From Acetobacter syzygii (lineage in GTDB: Bacteria > Pseudomonadota > Alphaproteobacteria > Acetobacterales > Acetobacteraceae): a stretch of DNA of 64,000 bases. Position 1 is the stretch's first letter. Each line of letters begins with the position of its first letter. Below are positions 37,309 through 45,745 of the stretch, one piece after another. The notes below the pieces were generated by a model, which was not told where the DNA came from, searched no databases, and was given only the letters and a program-made list of their open reading frames with translations. The position numbers and the translations under genes are program-made. The stretch spans positions 145,806 to 209,805 of the forward strand of contig NZ_BAMZ01000027.1 in the NCBI RefSeq assembly GCF_000964225.1. Direction: 5' to 3'.

Positions 37309-37914
37309 ATGTCCTCCTTGATGACAGACATGATTTACGCCAACACTTTCCTAAGTGCTGTGCTTTTACTAACTGCCATAGTAGCATTTATGCTTATGCA
37401 ACGTGTGCGCAGTCTTTTTAAGGAAATTGCTCCCGTTGGTGCCTTAACAAGTGTGCGCGGTCCTCAGCCGGGAACATTGGCTCCTGATGGAAAGTTTGCA
37501 ACTTTGTCAGGGCAAACCATAACGCTGGGTTCCAGTGCTCTTCCGCAGCTGGTTTTGTTTGTGTCTGGTTCATGCCCGATTTCTCGAAAAATGATTCCCA
37601 TAGCACAGGATTTTTGTTTTCGTGAACAACTTTCCCTAATTCTGGCTGGAGACGATGCACCAGATGTGCAACAGGAATTTGCCCGTTGTTCTGGTTTTTC
37701 TCCTTCAATCCTTATCAATGATCAGTCATTGGGGCGTTTACTGGAAGTGGATAAGCTGCCCTCTGCTTTTTTGTATGATATTGATGGAAAACTGGTCGCC
37801 CGGGGATTGGTGAACAATCGTGAGCATCTGGAAAGCCTGTTGAATGCATGGGAAAGTGGTTACGGTACCGTGCAGACATACTTGGCCAACCATAAAAAGT
37901 CTCTAGCAGCTTGA
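37309..37914 (+). CDS. second MauD-like thioredoxin-fold protein with CxxS active site
   Basis: About 201 residues from ATG 37309; the frame opens earlier (37183) only inside the cytochrome gene. N-terminal membrane helix TFLSAVLLLTAIVAFMLM, then PQPGTLAPDGKFATLSGQ and the active segment SCPISRKMIP, in which the second Cys of MauD's CPVC is Ser (C89-P-I-S92). The cis-Pro loop VDKLPSAFLYDIDGK is kept. A CxxS site can form mixed disulfides but cannot carry out the normal dithiol exchange, so a holding or isomerase role is plausible. It closes the block, 20 bases after the cytochrome gene. Confidence 0.82.
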   Translation: MSSLMTDMIYANTFLSAVLLLTAIVAFMLMQRVRSLFKEIAPVGALTSVRGPQPGTLAPDGKFATLSGQTITLGSSALPQLVLFVSGSCPISRKMIPIAQDFCFREQLSLILAGDDAPDVQQEFARCSGFSPSILINDQSLGRLLEVDKLPSAFLYDIDGKLVARGLVNNREHLESLLNAWESGYGTVQTYLANHKKSLAA

Positions 37915-38074
37915 TTTGTAGGTAAATTAATTAATATTATTCATTCTTACGTGTATTTATTAAATAATTCCTGACCTTAAAAGTAATTTTTCTATTTTCT
38001 TTCTAAATTTCTAATCTGACCAGAAGGGTGTTGACTACTCTTTGGATGGTTACCAACTGATAAAATCAGGTCTA

Positions 38075-38911
38075 TTATCTGACGCGGCAATGGTGAGCAT
38101 ATGCGCTGGGGGTATATCCTGTGCTTTTTTGGAAGGCTGTCGCAAATGCCCCCAGACTGTTGTAGCCGACTGATGCTGCAACATCGGTGACACGCTCGCC
38201 GCGTGCTAGCCGTTCCTGAGCATTCAAAAGACGTAGGCGTTGCCGCCAGACAGAAAACTGCAGCCCGGTGTCAGCTGTAAAATGCCGAATGAACGAGCGT
38301 AGAGACATGCCTGCCATATCGGCCCATGCCTGTTGTGTTCTGGGGTCTGCTGGTGTGGAGTTCAACGCTTTCGCCACTCGTTTGAGGCGTTCATCTTTCG
38401 GAAAAGGCAATGAAACGGACTGGCGGGGGATGGAAAGAAGCTCATCCCAGAAACAGTCAGCCAACCGTCTCATGGCTGCGTTCCATGGTGTTTTTTCAAT
38501 ATGGTGCGAAAGGCGCTCTACTTGTGCTGTTAAAAGGCGAGTGCTGTCTGCCAGAAACGGTGTCTGGTCAAGACCGGCGCTCTTGTCTTTAGCGATGTAG
38601 AGGCTCCAGCCCGTAATAGCGCCGTGGGAGCGGGCTTCATGAACCAGTCCGCAGGGTAACCAGAGCACCTGACCCGGCGCGACCAGCCAGTATGCACTTT
38701 GGGTCATGACCGCCATAACGCCACTTTCTACGATAAAAATCTGTCCGTTTTCATGCACATGACGTTCGGTCACGCGACGCTTTATCTGCCTGATAATGTG
38801 CTCCCAAAGCCATGGGATATCGCACGGTGGCGATGAGGAGGTGTCTGGCGCTGGAATTGTAAATTTGGCATCCATGAGTCGTATTATGGCGTATACGCGC
38901 AAGAATGCCAA
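38075..38911 (-). CDS. AraC family transcriptional regulator
   Basis: 278 residues. An N-terminal cupin-like domain (HENGQIFIVESGVMAVMTQSAYWLVAPGQVLWLPCGLVHEARSHG) precedes two helix-turn-helix motifs near the C-terminus (WADMAGMSLRSFIRHFTADTGLQFSVWRQRLRLLNAQ and VTDVAASVGYNSLGAFATAFQKSTGYTPSAY). The start may instead be the ATG at 38875. It is divergent from the NTF2-like gene, which with the TauE-type gene it might control. A link with the TTQ block upstream is possible but unsupported. Confidence 0.88.
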   Translation of the reverse strand: MAFLRVYAIIRLMDAKFTIPAPDTSSSPPCDIPWLWEHIIRQIKRRVTERHVHENGQIFIVESGVMAVMTQSAYWLVAPGQVLWLPCGLVHEARSHGAITGWSLYIAKDKSAGLDQTPFLADSTRLLTAQVERLSHHIEKTPWNAAMRRLADCFWDELLSIPRQSVSLPFPKDERLKRVAKALNSTPADPRTQQAWADMAGMSLRSFIRHFTADTGLQFSVWRQRLRLLNAQERLARGERVTDVAASVGYNSLGAFATAFQKSTGYTPSAYAHHCRVR

Positions 38912-38956
38912 AGATTTCTCTAGTATATTCTTCTGGTTCAGAACTCAGGAGATGTT

Positions 38957-39352
38957 ATGTCGGTTCATCATAATGAGCGTGTCCTTCGCGAAATGTTCGC
39001 GATCTTTACGGATTTTACGGCTCCTATCGAGAAGGTGCTTGCGTTCATGACCCCAGATTATCGACAATGCGTTGATGGGCGGGAGATGGCGCTAATCGAC
39101 TTTCAGACCCATACATTGGCCTTACGTAACGCCTTATGGAGCTTAAGCATCGATATTCAGCAGATTGTTTGTGAGGGTAATAAAGCCGCGACCGTGCATG
39201 TGGCCCATGCCACACGACGTTCTGGCGCTGAAAGTCTGCTTAAGGTCGTGGCCTTCTATTACTTTCGGGAAGGGCGGATCTGCATGGTCGATGAACTCAC
39301 GCATGTTCTGCAAGGTCATGGCAGTGATCAGGGCCTTGGAGGCCTTCAGTAA
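38957..39352 (+). CDS. NTF2-like (SnoaL-type) small protein
   Basis: 131 residues. AGGAG lies five bases before the ATG. The pattern FTAPIEKVLAFMTPDYRQCVDGREMALIDFQTHTLALRNALWSLSI..FYYFREGRICMVDELTHVL fits the cone-shaped NTF2 fold often seen in SnoaL-like proteins. No catalytic residues can be assigned. It is divergent from the AraC gene, and its last 7 bases overlap the convergent permease gene. Confidence 0.6.
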   Translation: MSVHHNERVLREMFAIFTDFTAPIEKVLAFMTPDYRQCVDGREMALIDFQTHTLALRNALWSLSIDIQQIVCEGNKAATVHVAHATRRSGAESLLKVVAFYYFREGRICMVDELTHVLQGHGSDQGLGGLQ

Positions 39353-40146
39353 GTCAAATGGTGTGGAATGATCTTCCATAATGGATTGTCCGGGTTGGCC
39401 AGCAGTTTGATGGTCAGGGCAAGCGACATAACGACCAGTAAGGGGCGGATGCCTTTGCCCCCAAAACGCATAGCAAGCCACGCTCCTACCTGATTACCCA
39501 GAACATTGGCTCCGGCCATGCCAAAGCCAAGAAGCCATAAAACCTTGCCCCCGGCAATCATGGCGGTCAGCCCGGCAAGGTTGGTCAAAAGGTTGAGGAA
39601 TTTGGTATTGGCAATAGCGCGCACCAGACCAAGGCCAGCAAAGGCAACCAGAACGGTTGTCAGGAATGAGCCAGTGCCGGGTCCAAAAAAGCCGTCGTAA
39701 AAGCCTACGGCTGTGATGCAGGCCGTAATACCCCAGCGGCTCAGCCGGGCCTGACGGTCTACTGCACTCATGGGTGGTGCCAGCAGAAAATAAACAGCCA
39801 TGCCTATAAGAAGCAGCGGCACAATGGCGGACAAAAACACAGGGTTGATGAACTGAACGGCTGTAGCACCCGCCAGAGAGCCGAGAAAAGCGCCTACTGC
39901 CGGCAGGGCAAACTGAGAGATATCGACATGACCTGCTTTGAGAAAGGTCAGGAACGCCGAGAATGTTCCGATACTGCTCTGAAGCTTGTTGGTCGCCAGT
40001 GCCGAGACGGGCGGAATACCGGCTGCCATTAGGGCGGGAATGGTGAGCAGCCCCCCACCGCCTGCCAGAGCATCAATGCAACCTGCGACAAAAGCGGTCG
40101 CGATCAGGAAGAAAATAGTTTCCAGAGTAAAGTGCATAAGAGACAA
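39346..40146 (-). CDS. TauE/SafE family (TSUP) membrane permease
   Basis: 266 residues with about eight hydrophobic spans. FVAGCIDALAGGGGLLTIPALMAAGIPPVSALATNKLQSSIGTFSAFLTF and the repeat GFYDGFFGPGTGSFLTTVLVAFAGLGLVRAIANTKFLNLLTN are the two TauE/SafE half signatures. The family exports or imports sulfite, sulfonates or sulfoacetate (known); the substrate here is not readable. It converges with the NTF2-like gene. Confidence 0.9.
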   Translation of the reverse strand: MSLMHFTLETIFFLIATAFVAGCIDALAGGGGLLTIPALMAAGIPPVSALATNKLQSSIGTFSAFLTFLKAGHVDISQFALPAVGAFLGSLAGATAVQFINPVFLSAIVPLLLIGMAVYFLLAPPMSAVDRQARLSRWGITACITAVGFYDGFFGPGTGSFLTTVLVAFAGLGLVRAIANTKFLNLLTNLAGLTAMIAGGKVLWLLGFGMAGANVLGNQVGAWLAMRFGGKGIRPLLVVMSLALTIKLLANPDNPLWKIIPHHLTY

Positions 40147-40648
40147 AAACCTGATCTGAAGTGTCGTAGGGAAGCTGGTTTTATTTTTATGATAGCCCTT
40201 GGTCTTTTAGGACCGGTTTGTGGTTTTGCCCAGTCATCGGGAGACTGGCTGCCGCAACTGGGTGTGAAATGACCTTATAGCCCTTTGGTGGTGGAAATAT
40301 GCGACTTGTAGCCAAAGAACAGGATGGCGAGATCGGTGGGCGGCATGGTTCCATCTTTCTACCGTTTTGCTTTCGTGAACTTTAGCGTCCAGCGCTCATG
40401 GTAATCTTCGTGAGAAAATTTTGCGGGCTTGTCCTGTCAGTCCTGCGGGATACGTCCTTATCGAAGATCGGTTTTCTTTCCGTTGGTGTTGCGCTGTTTT
40501 GGAGCCGTCACGAACGTGGCGTTCTAACATCGGCAGCCCTGACGCTGGATGTGGTGCTCTGTGCTCCGATTACCTCAGCCAATCCGGCTGTCTCTGCTTT
40601 GATGGATATTGCGGCGCAGACATCATGCTGACTCAGGAGAGGATCCAG
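40147..40648. other. gap with a possible IS transposase scrap
   Basis: About 500 bases without an intact gene. Read on the minus strand near 40264-40345, a frame gives PPTDLAILFFGYKSHIST, resembling the middle of IS5-type transposases. It is only about 20 codons, so this is a weak call. A 77-codon plus-strand frame at 40398 has no recognisable features. Confidence 0.3.
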
Positions 40649-40864
40649 TCACTCTGCAAGGGTCAGGGCCGTACCTTTGTGAAACGCGATATGGCTGCTT
40701 TTAAGGCTTTCTATTTCATATTGAGGGTCTTCTGCCGTCGCGTGATGCTGATAGCCGTTGACCAGAAAGGGCTCCGTATGAATGGCTCTGATCCGTCCAC
40801 TGACGTATCCCGCTTCCGAGTTCCAGGATACGATATCTCCGATCTGGAAAGTTTGTGACGGCAT
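40649..40864 (-). CDS. small HVA1/TUDOR-domain family protein (DUF2945)
   Basis: About 71 residues, FQIGDIVSWNSEAGYVSGRIRAIHTEPFLVNGYQHHATAEDPQYEIESLKSSHIAFHKGTALTL. The GDxVSWNSEAG start, HHAT(K/E)DPQYEI and HKGTAL are the family pattern. The function is unknown in bacteria. Its start overlaps, head to head, the first codons of the broken DUF488 gene. Confidence 0.8.
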   Translation of the reverse strand: MPSQTFQIGDIVSWNSEAGYVSGRIRAIHTEPFLVNGYQHHATAEDPQYEIESLKSSHIAFHKGTALTLAE

Positions 40865-41452
40865 GGAACACTCCGTATTCAATGTGAACCTCGCAGGGGA
40901 GGCAAGATCATCTTCTGGCCATCCATTCTACACCATTGGGTATTCTACGCTTGCGCTATCTGACTTTATCGCGCTTTTGCGCCATTATGACGTGACACTG
41001 ATCGCGGATGTGAGGGCTTTTCCGTATTCCCGGCGTAATCGGGATTGTGATGGTACCAGTTTCCAGAGCTTGGTGGACGAAGACCACGGTCAAAGACGGT
41101 GCCAGCGGAGGCTAACGCATTCTGGTGTGTCCAGAGTTTTCATAATTATGCGGATTATGCGCTTGGAGAAGATTTTCACCGAGGTCTCGTCCGGCTTATC
41201 GAGGCGTGACAGCAGGCGACTGTTGCGATCATGTGCGCGGAGATGCTCTGGTGGCGTTGCCACAGGTGCATCATTACTGACTATCTTCTGGCCCATGGGG
41301 TGACAGTCTTTCATATCCTGTCCCTGACGGATCTCGTTCCCGCGCGCTTCAATGAGTCCGCAAGTATTAATGGCTGGCAATACATTACTTATGGGAGTAA
41401 TCCAGAAACACACATTTTCGTGATCAATGCGCAGCTCATATCGTCCGTGTGA
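40863..41452 (+). pseudogene. broken DUF488 family gene
   Basis: The first 75 codons encode HPFYTIGYSTLALSDFIALLRHYDVTLIADVRAFPYSRRN, the DUF488 N-terminus. The rest continues only in another frame (HNYADYALGEDFHRGLVRLIEA, then a stop, then ATVAIMCAEMLWWRCHRCIITDYLLAHGVTVFHIL, with the MCAE..CHR motif). At least one frameshift and one stop inactivate it. Confidence 0.8.
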
Positions 41453-41539
41453 AAAGAATGGTCTAGGTTTGGTTAATATGTCTATATTCATTTGGATATA
41501 GATAATTTATCTTAACCTATCATCCTAAGGCATTCATCC

Positions 41540-42910
41540 ATGAGTCCATATCGCACACTCAATCCGACTACAGGTCAGACAGAAAAAGTTTTTGACCTAC
41601 ATACCACTCCTGACATGATAAATAAGCTGGAACATGCACATCATTTTTGGCAGCATGACTGGCGCCGTCGTTCCATAACGGAACGCAGCATCCTGCTTAA
41701 CAAAGCGGCAGATATTCTGCGCGCCAACAAGGAATACCATGCTCGCCTCATTTCCATAGAGATGGGCAAGGTTTTACCTGAAGCAATATGGGAGATTGAA
41801 CTCTCGGCGGATATCCTTACCTACTACGCCAACATGGCAGAAACGTTCCTAAAACCACGAGAGTTGCCTGTTACTCAGGGCAAAGCATTGATTCTGAGCG
41901 AACCCCTGGGCGTAATTTACTGTGTTGAACCATGGAACTTCCCATATTATCAGCTCGCACGTGTTGCCGCCCCCAATCTTATGGCTGGCAATGTTGTCAT
42001 GATTAAACATGCGCCTGGAGTACCGCAGTGCGCCCTGGCTTTTGAAGCCCTCTTTCAGGATGCTGGATTGCCTTCAGGTGCTTACACTAATCTGTTTATC
42101 ACCAATGATCAGTCAGAAATTTTAATTGGCCGACCTGAGGTACGTGGCGTAGCTCTTACCGGTAGTGAACGCGCTGGCAGTGCTGTGGCAGGGCAGGCGG
42201 GGCATAATCTCAAGAAAAGCACAATGGAACTAGGTGGTTCCGATGCATTTATTGTGCTCGATGACGCCGATTTGGATGTAGTAGTCCCTCGTGCAGCTGC
42301 AGCAAGAATGGGCAATAATGGTCAGGTCTGCACCGCTGCGAAGCGCATGATTGTACACCATTCGTTGGTAGAGGATTTTACATCCAGACTGAAGGCCATT
42401 ACAGAAACCTTTCAATATGGCGATCCACTGGAGCAAGGTGTGACACATGGTCCCATGAGCAGTGAAATCGCCATGGGACATGCCATATCTCAGGTTGAAA
42501 AAGCCGTAGTCAACGGAGCACATCTTGTATGCGGCGGCAAGCAGCTTGATCGCTCAGGTTTCTTCATGCAAGCCGCGATCCTTACTAATGTAAAAAAAGA
42601 TAATCCAATTTATTATGAGGAGATTTTCGGTCCTGTTGCGATTATTCATTCAGTCAATGATGATGAAGAAGCTGTCGCACTTGCTAATGACTCTCCTTAC
42701 GGACTTGGAGGTTCCATCCATACACGTGACGAACAGCGTGGTTATCAGTTGGCCTTGAAGATTGATACGGGCATGGTGTTTATTAATGACATTACAGGCA
42801 CCGCACCAGACCTTCCATTTGGTGGCACCAAGAATTCCGGTTTTGGCCGTGAACTTTCAGAATTTGGTATTGAAGAATTCCTCAACCGAAAGCTGATTCA
42901 TAGGCCTTGA
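41540..42910 (+). CDS. NAD(P)-dependent succinate-semialdehyde-type aldehyde dehydrogenase
   Basis: 456 residues, the shorter GabD-like class. EPLGVIYCVEPWNFPYYQLARVAAPNLMAGNVVMIKHAPGVPQCA is the cofactor segment; MELGGSDAFIVLDDADLD has the catalytic Glu; GNNGQVCTAAKRMIVH has the catalytic Cys. PDLPFGGTKNSGFGRELSEFGIEEFLNRKLI is the typical end. It oxidises succinate semialdehyde or a similar aldehyde, a fitting sink for amine breakdown products, though it is far from the amine genes. It is followed 292 bases later by a cyclodeaminase-like gene. Confidence 0.88.
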   Translation: MSPYRTLNPTTGQTEKVFDLHTTPDMINKLEHAHHFWQHDWRRRSITERSILLNKAADILRANKEYHARLISIEMGKVLPEAIWEIELSADILTYYANMAETFLKPRELPVTQGKALILSEPLGVIYCVEPWNFPYYQLARVAAPNLMAGNVVMIKHAPGVPQCALAFEALFQDAGLPSGAYTNLFITNDQSEILIGRPEVRGVALTGSERAGSAVAGQAGHNLKKSTMELGGSDAFIVLDDADLDVVVPRAAAARMGNNGQVCTAAKRMIVHHSLVEDFTSRLKAITETFQYGDPLEQGVTHGPMSSEIAMGHAISQVEKAVVNGAHLVCGGKQLDRSGFFMQAAILTNVKKDNPIYYEEIFGPVAIIHSVNDDEEAVALANDSPYGLGGSIHTRDEQRGYQLALKIDTGMVFINDITGTAPDLPFGGTKNSGFGRELSEFGIEEFLNRKLIHRP

Positions 42911-43202
42911 TCTATATTTATCCGAAGGTTGTTTTGCGCTTGCTGATACCTGAACATAATGGGTGTCAGCGAGACCTTTGCGCCATATCAGATCAGAATG
43001 CCTGCTATTTTCAGCCAGAATCGTATGAATCGATTCACGGACCCTGTGCAAGAATTCAATGACAGGTAACTGACGACATGCCCTAAGATACCGCTCAACC
43101 GTTAATTCTCTGTCGTCTACAGCGTAGCAGCCGTCATGTCTTGGCTATGCGAATTGAACCTCAGGCAGTATTCTGATCTCCTGACGTTCTTCTGGAGTTT
43201 CC

Positions 43203-44093
43203 ATGAGCTTTCTTTCCGCCAACGAGACACGACAGATTCTCCCTTTCCAACCGCTGATTGCAGAACTCAGGACGGCCATTGAGGAGTACCGCGACAAAGT
43301 TATCATCTGTCCGGAACGTCTTGTGGTGCCGTCTACCGATCGCACCGGAACAGTGCTGTCGATGGTGGCTTGTGGGCCGGACCTTATCACCCATAAGCTA
43401 TTGAGCATTTTCCCTGAGAATACAGCTTTACCGACGCTTCAGGGGCAGGTTACGTGTCTCGATGCTAGGGATGGACGTTTTCTATTCGCTATGGACGGTA
43501 TTACCGCAACCGAGCGGCGTACGGCCGCGATTTCAATGCTCGGCCTGTCATGTTTTCGTCCAACGCGCCTTGAGCATGTTCTGCTTATTGGGACTGGCGC
43601 GCAGGCGCGTGTTCATCTTGAAGCGCTGAATGAGCTTTATCCGGGCCTTTCCGTCACAATACGAGGCAGGAATGCAGGGCGTGTCCAGTCACTAATTGAC
43701 AACCGCTATCATGCCCTTTGCGTCAGAGCCGAGAGTAATTCGGCAGACCACTATGATGCCGTTATTTCTGTTACCAGCAGCCGAGAAATCCTGTTTAATC
43801 AAGAAGCTTCGCCAAACACACTGGTCATTGGCGTTGGGGCATACCGCCCGGATATGATTGAGATAGGCCCCAAGATTGTCCTGAATAGTCTCTGTGTTGT
43901 CGATGATCCCATTGGTGCTCCCCATGAGGCAGGGGACATTCTGCAGGCTGGAAAAAAATGGTCAGACATCGGTGCTCTTGCCGATTTTTTTCTGAAAAGA
44001 CCCGCTCAAAACCAGCCAGTCTTTTTCAAAAGTGTCGGCTGTGCCGCATGGGATTTAGCCGCATGCAGACTTGCGATGCAATCTCTACAATAA
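43203..44093 (+). CDS. second ornithine cyclodeaminase / mu-crystallin family protein
   Basis: 296 residues. The Rossmann segment HVLLIGTGAQARVHLEALNELYPGLSVTIRGRNAGR, the earlier ITATERRTAAISMLG (substrate Arg region) and the later VIGVGAYRPDMIEIGP are typical. GGAG precedes the ATG. It shares the fold but few details with the protein at 1619. It might reduce a cyclic imine such as pyrroline or piperideine carboxylate; that is an inference from the neighbouring semialdehyde dehydrogenase, since semialdehydes of amino acids cyclise to such imines. Confidence 0.83.
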   Translation: MSFLSANETRQILPFQPLIAELRTAIEEYRDKVIICPERLVVPSTDRTGTVLSMVACGPDLITHKLLSIFPENTALPTLQGQVTCLDARDGRFLFAMDGITATERRTAAISMLGLSCFRPTRLEHVLLIGTGAQARVHLEALNELYPGLSVTIRGRNAGRVQSLIDNRYHALCVRAESNSADHYDAVISVTSSREILFNQEASPNTLVIGVGAYRPDMIEIGPKIVLNSLCVVDDPIGAPHEAGDILQAGKKWSDIGALADFFLKRPAQNQPVFFKSVGCAAWDLAACRLAMQSLQ

Positions 44094-44415
44094 TTCGTGG
44101 AGCAGGTCTTTATCCAACGCGCAATCGGACAGGATAGCGTCTGCGACATTACGGTTGGTCATGGTGAGATGATATCCACGTATCCACTAATTTCCTCAAA
44201 AACCGGATTTGAAACACAGGAAAAAACAAACTGACACGATTTTTTGTCAATAGAATTCGATTCTGCGATGAGGCCAAAGTGTCTTGTGCAAGTGTCGTTG
44301 ATAGTGTTCTCCTGCAACCATACAGCGCTCTGAGAACCCCACGGGACCAATAAATTCGTGGAGTTTCCTTTATTCGCATGTCAGATTGAATGCGATAATT
44401 ATAAATTATGCCAGT
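44094..44415. other. gap holding the left inverted repeat
   Basis: About 320 bases without a gene. It contains the minus-oriented repeat copy at 44179-44255. The short phrase AATTCGTGGAG occurs at both edges (about 44093 and 44354), which may mark an excised or inserted element. Confidence 0.45.
44179..44255 (-). repeat. 77-base inverted repeat, left copy
   Basis: Read on the minus strand, this segment aligns with 45368-45443 on the plus strand at roughly 75-80 percent identity by eye. Both copies contain TTTTTGtGT-like runs and a shared frame ILLTK..SLF.P.F.I.F. The pair brackets the DUF1493/STM2901 genes. Confidence 0.6.
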
Positions 44416-44859
44416 TCATGTCCTGTTACGAATGCGCCAAAACCATCCTGGTTTTTTTGGAGGGGGTGGATAAACCTGTGTGCCAGCAAGAGATTCAATG
44501 CGTGCGCAATTCCAGACACCATCGTCTATTGCTTGTTGGAGCATGGCTAATGTGACTGGCGCTGTTGTCAGGCTGACTGCTTTGCCCAGAAAAAGTTGCC
44601 AGATCAGAAATCGAAAAAAAAGAAAGAGGATAGCAGGGATAATTAATAAAACTGGTGTTTCATCATTAAAATATCGATAAAAATCAAAATCCCCAACCTC
44701 GATTGAGAACGTTTCTGCATAGGCCTCTATGAAGTAATGAGCATCAATTCCATCCAGACCAAGATCTTCTACAATTCTTGTTGACAGTTGAATTTCATTT
44801 TCAGAAATTTTTTCTTCGGATATTAAGAAATTCTTGAATTTTTCTGAGATAATATGCAT
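44416..44859 (-). CDS. DUF1493 family protein (acyl-carrier-protein-like N-terminus)
   Basis: 147 residues. The N-terminus FLISEEKISENEIQLSTRIVEDLGLDGIDAHYFIEAYAETFSIEVGDFDFYRYFNDE resembles the DUF1493 ACP-like helix bundle, but the usual phosphopantetheine Ser is not obvious (LGLDGIDA). One membrane span follows (VLLIIPAILFLFFRFLIWQLFLG). DUF1493 genes are often found next to STM2901-family genes in enterobacteria (from memory), as here: the decayed STM2901-like gene ends immediately upstream. The function is unknown. Confidence 0.75.
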   Translation of the reverse strand: MHIISEKFKNFLISEEKISENEIQLSTRIVEDLGLDGIDAHYFIEAYAETFSIEVGDFDFYRYFNDETPVLLIIPAILFLFFRFLIWQLFLGKAVSLTTAPVTLAMLQQAIDDGVWNCARIESLAGTQVYPPPPKKPGWFWRIRNRT

Positions 44860-45320
44860 TTAAAAAATCCTGTCTTCAGGTTTAACCAGGCGATTATACT
44901 GCTGAACAGTATTATAAACAATTTTCGATACGTCTTAAAAGGTAATAGCAGTACCTACATAAGGTACAGATCGTCCAATAAAAACACCAATTTTTTTGGT
45001 AAGCATGCACTTGCAGTTTATCAATGGAACCCCAGTAAATGCAGGAAGAATTCTATATTTTATTTCATAGGGGAAAGCGCTTCATGCTATAATCGATGCA
45101 ACGGAAGTCCCTTTTGTAGCTCCCTTAAATTTACCTCGAACTGCTATGTTGTTTTGACCGAGAAAGATAGCAGTTATTGCGTCGACATCATGAATTCCAA
45201 GGCCTTTCCCTATTTCATCGATTGCGATATAAACAAATAGCTCTACTGGTGTAAGATTTTTATGTATCCCATATGTATAGATGTTTCCGATTATTTTTAT
45301 TCTTGATGGTGTATTTGTGA
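44860..45320 (-). pseudogene. decayed STM2901-family gene
   Basis: Three pieces in different frames on the minus strand line up with one STM2901-type protein. The first is YGIHKNLTPVELFVYIAI, continuing to GLGIHDVDAITAIFLGQ and VRGKFKGATKGTSVASIIA. The second is MLTKKIGVFIGRSVPYVG. The third is VSKIVYNTVQQYNRLVKPED, with its stop directly before the DUF1493 ATG. At least two frameshifts break it, and no start codon is seen. This suggests the pair is losing function. Confidence 0.6.
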
Positions 45321-45745
45321 TGAATTAATGTTTGTTACTAAAAAATCATTGATTCTGCATGATTGTGTTCTGTTAACAAAAAGTCTTATCAGTTTATTTC
45401 TCCCGTGTTTCGAAATCGGTTTTTGGGGAGATTGGTGGGTGCGTGGCTGCTGGGCCTGTCCCACCAGAGATCCGTTTGTTGCTCAACGGTATGGTGGCGG
45501 TGTTGCCCATAGCTAATGGCTTTATCCCGATTGTGAGTTGATGTCGTGGGTTCGCGCCAGCTGTTCCAGAGCCGGCCCTTCTACTCTCCCCCTAAGCTGC
45601 TTGTCTGCTTAATGATAAGAGAGCAGACAGGCGGTAGTCGCCCTCATCCGAGACGCCGGAGTGCAACCTCGTGTTTCCTCGAAGCGGACGTGGCTCATGG
45701 TGTGTGGGGACTAGTCTCCGTCAATCCCGGAGTGGCTCATCAAAG
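45321..45745. repeat. gap with right inverted repeat and dispersed repeat copy A
   Basis: 45368-45443 is the right partner of 44179-44255. From about 45590 to 45740 lies a copy of a dispersed repeat: a hairpin-forming CTGCTTGTCTG..CAGACAGGCGG part shared with 61932-61977, and a CGAAGCGGAC..GGCTCA..CAATCCCGG part shared with 54640-54735. No gene is supported. Confidence 0.55.

Noticed and set aside
40398..40858. Overlapping plus-strand frames of 77 and 145 codons
   Set aside because: No recognisable domain, no Shine-Dalgarno, and partly opposite the TUDOR-like gene.
42911..43202. Possible regulator fragment on the minus strand between aldehyde dehydrogenase and cyclodeaminase-like genes
   Set aside because: A 60-residue reading looked faintly like a regulator tail, but no motif supported it.
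44854..45240. 128-codon plus-strand frame
   Set aside because: It lies opposite the decayed STM2901-type gene, whose minus-strand pieces explain the region better.
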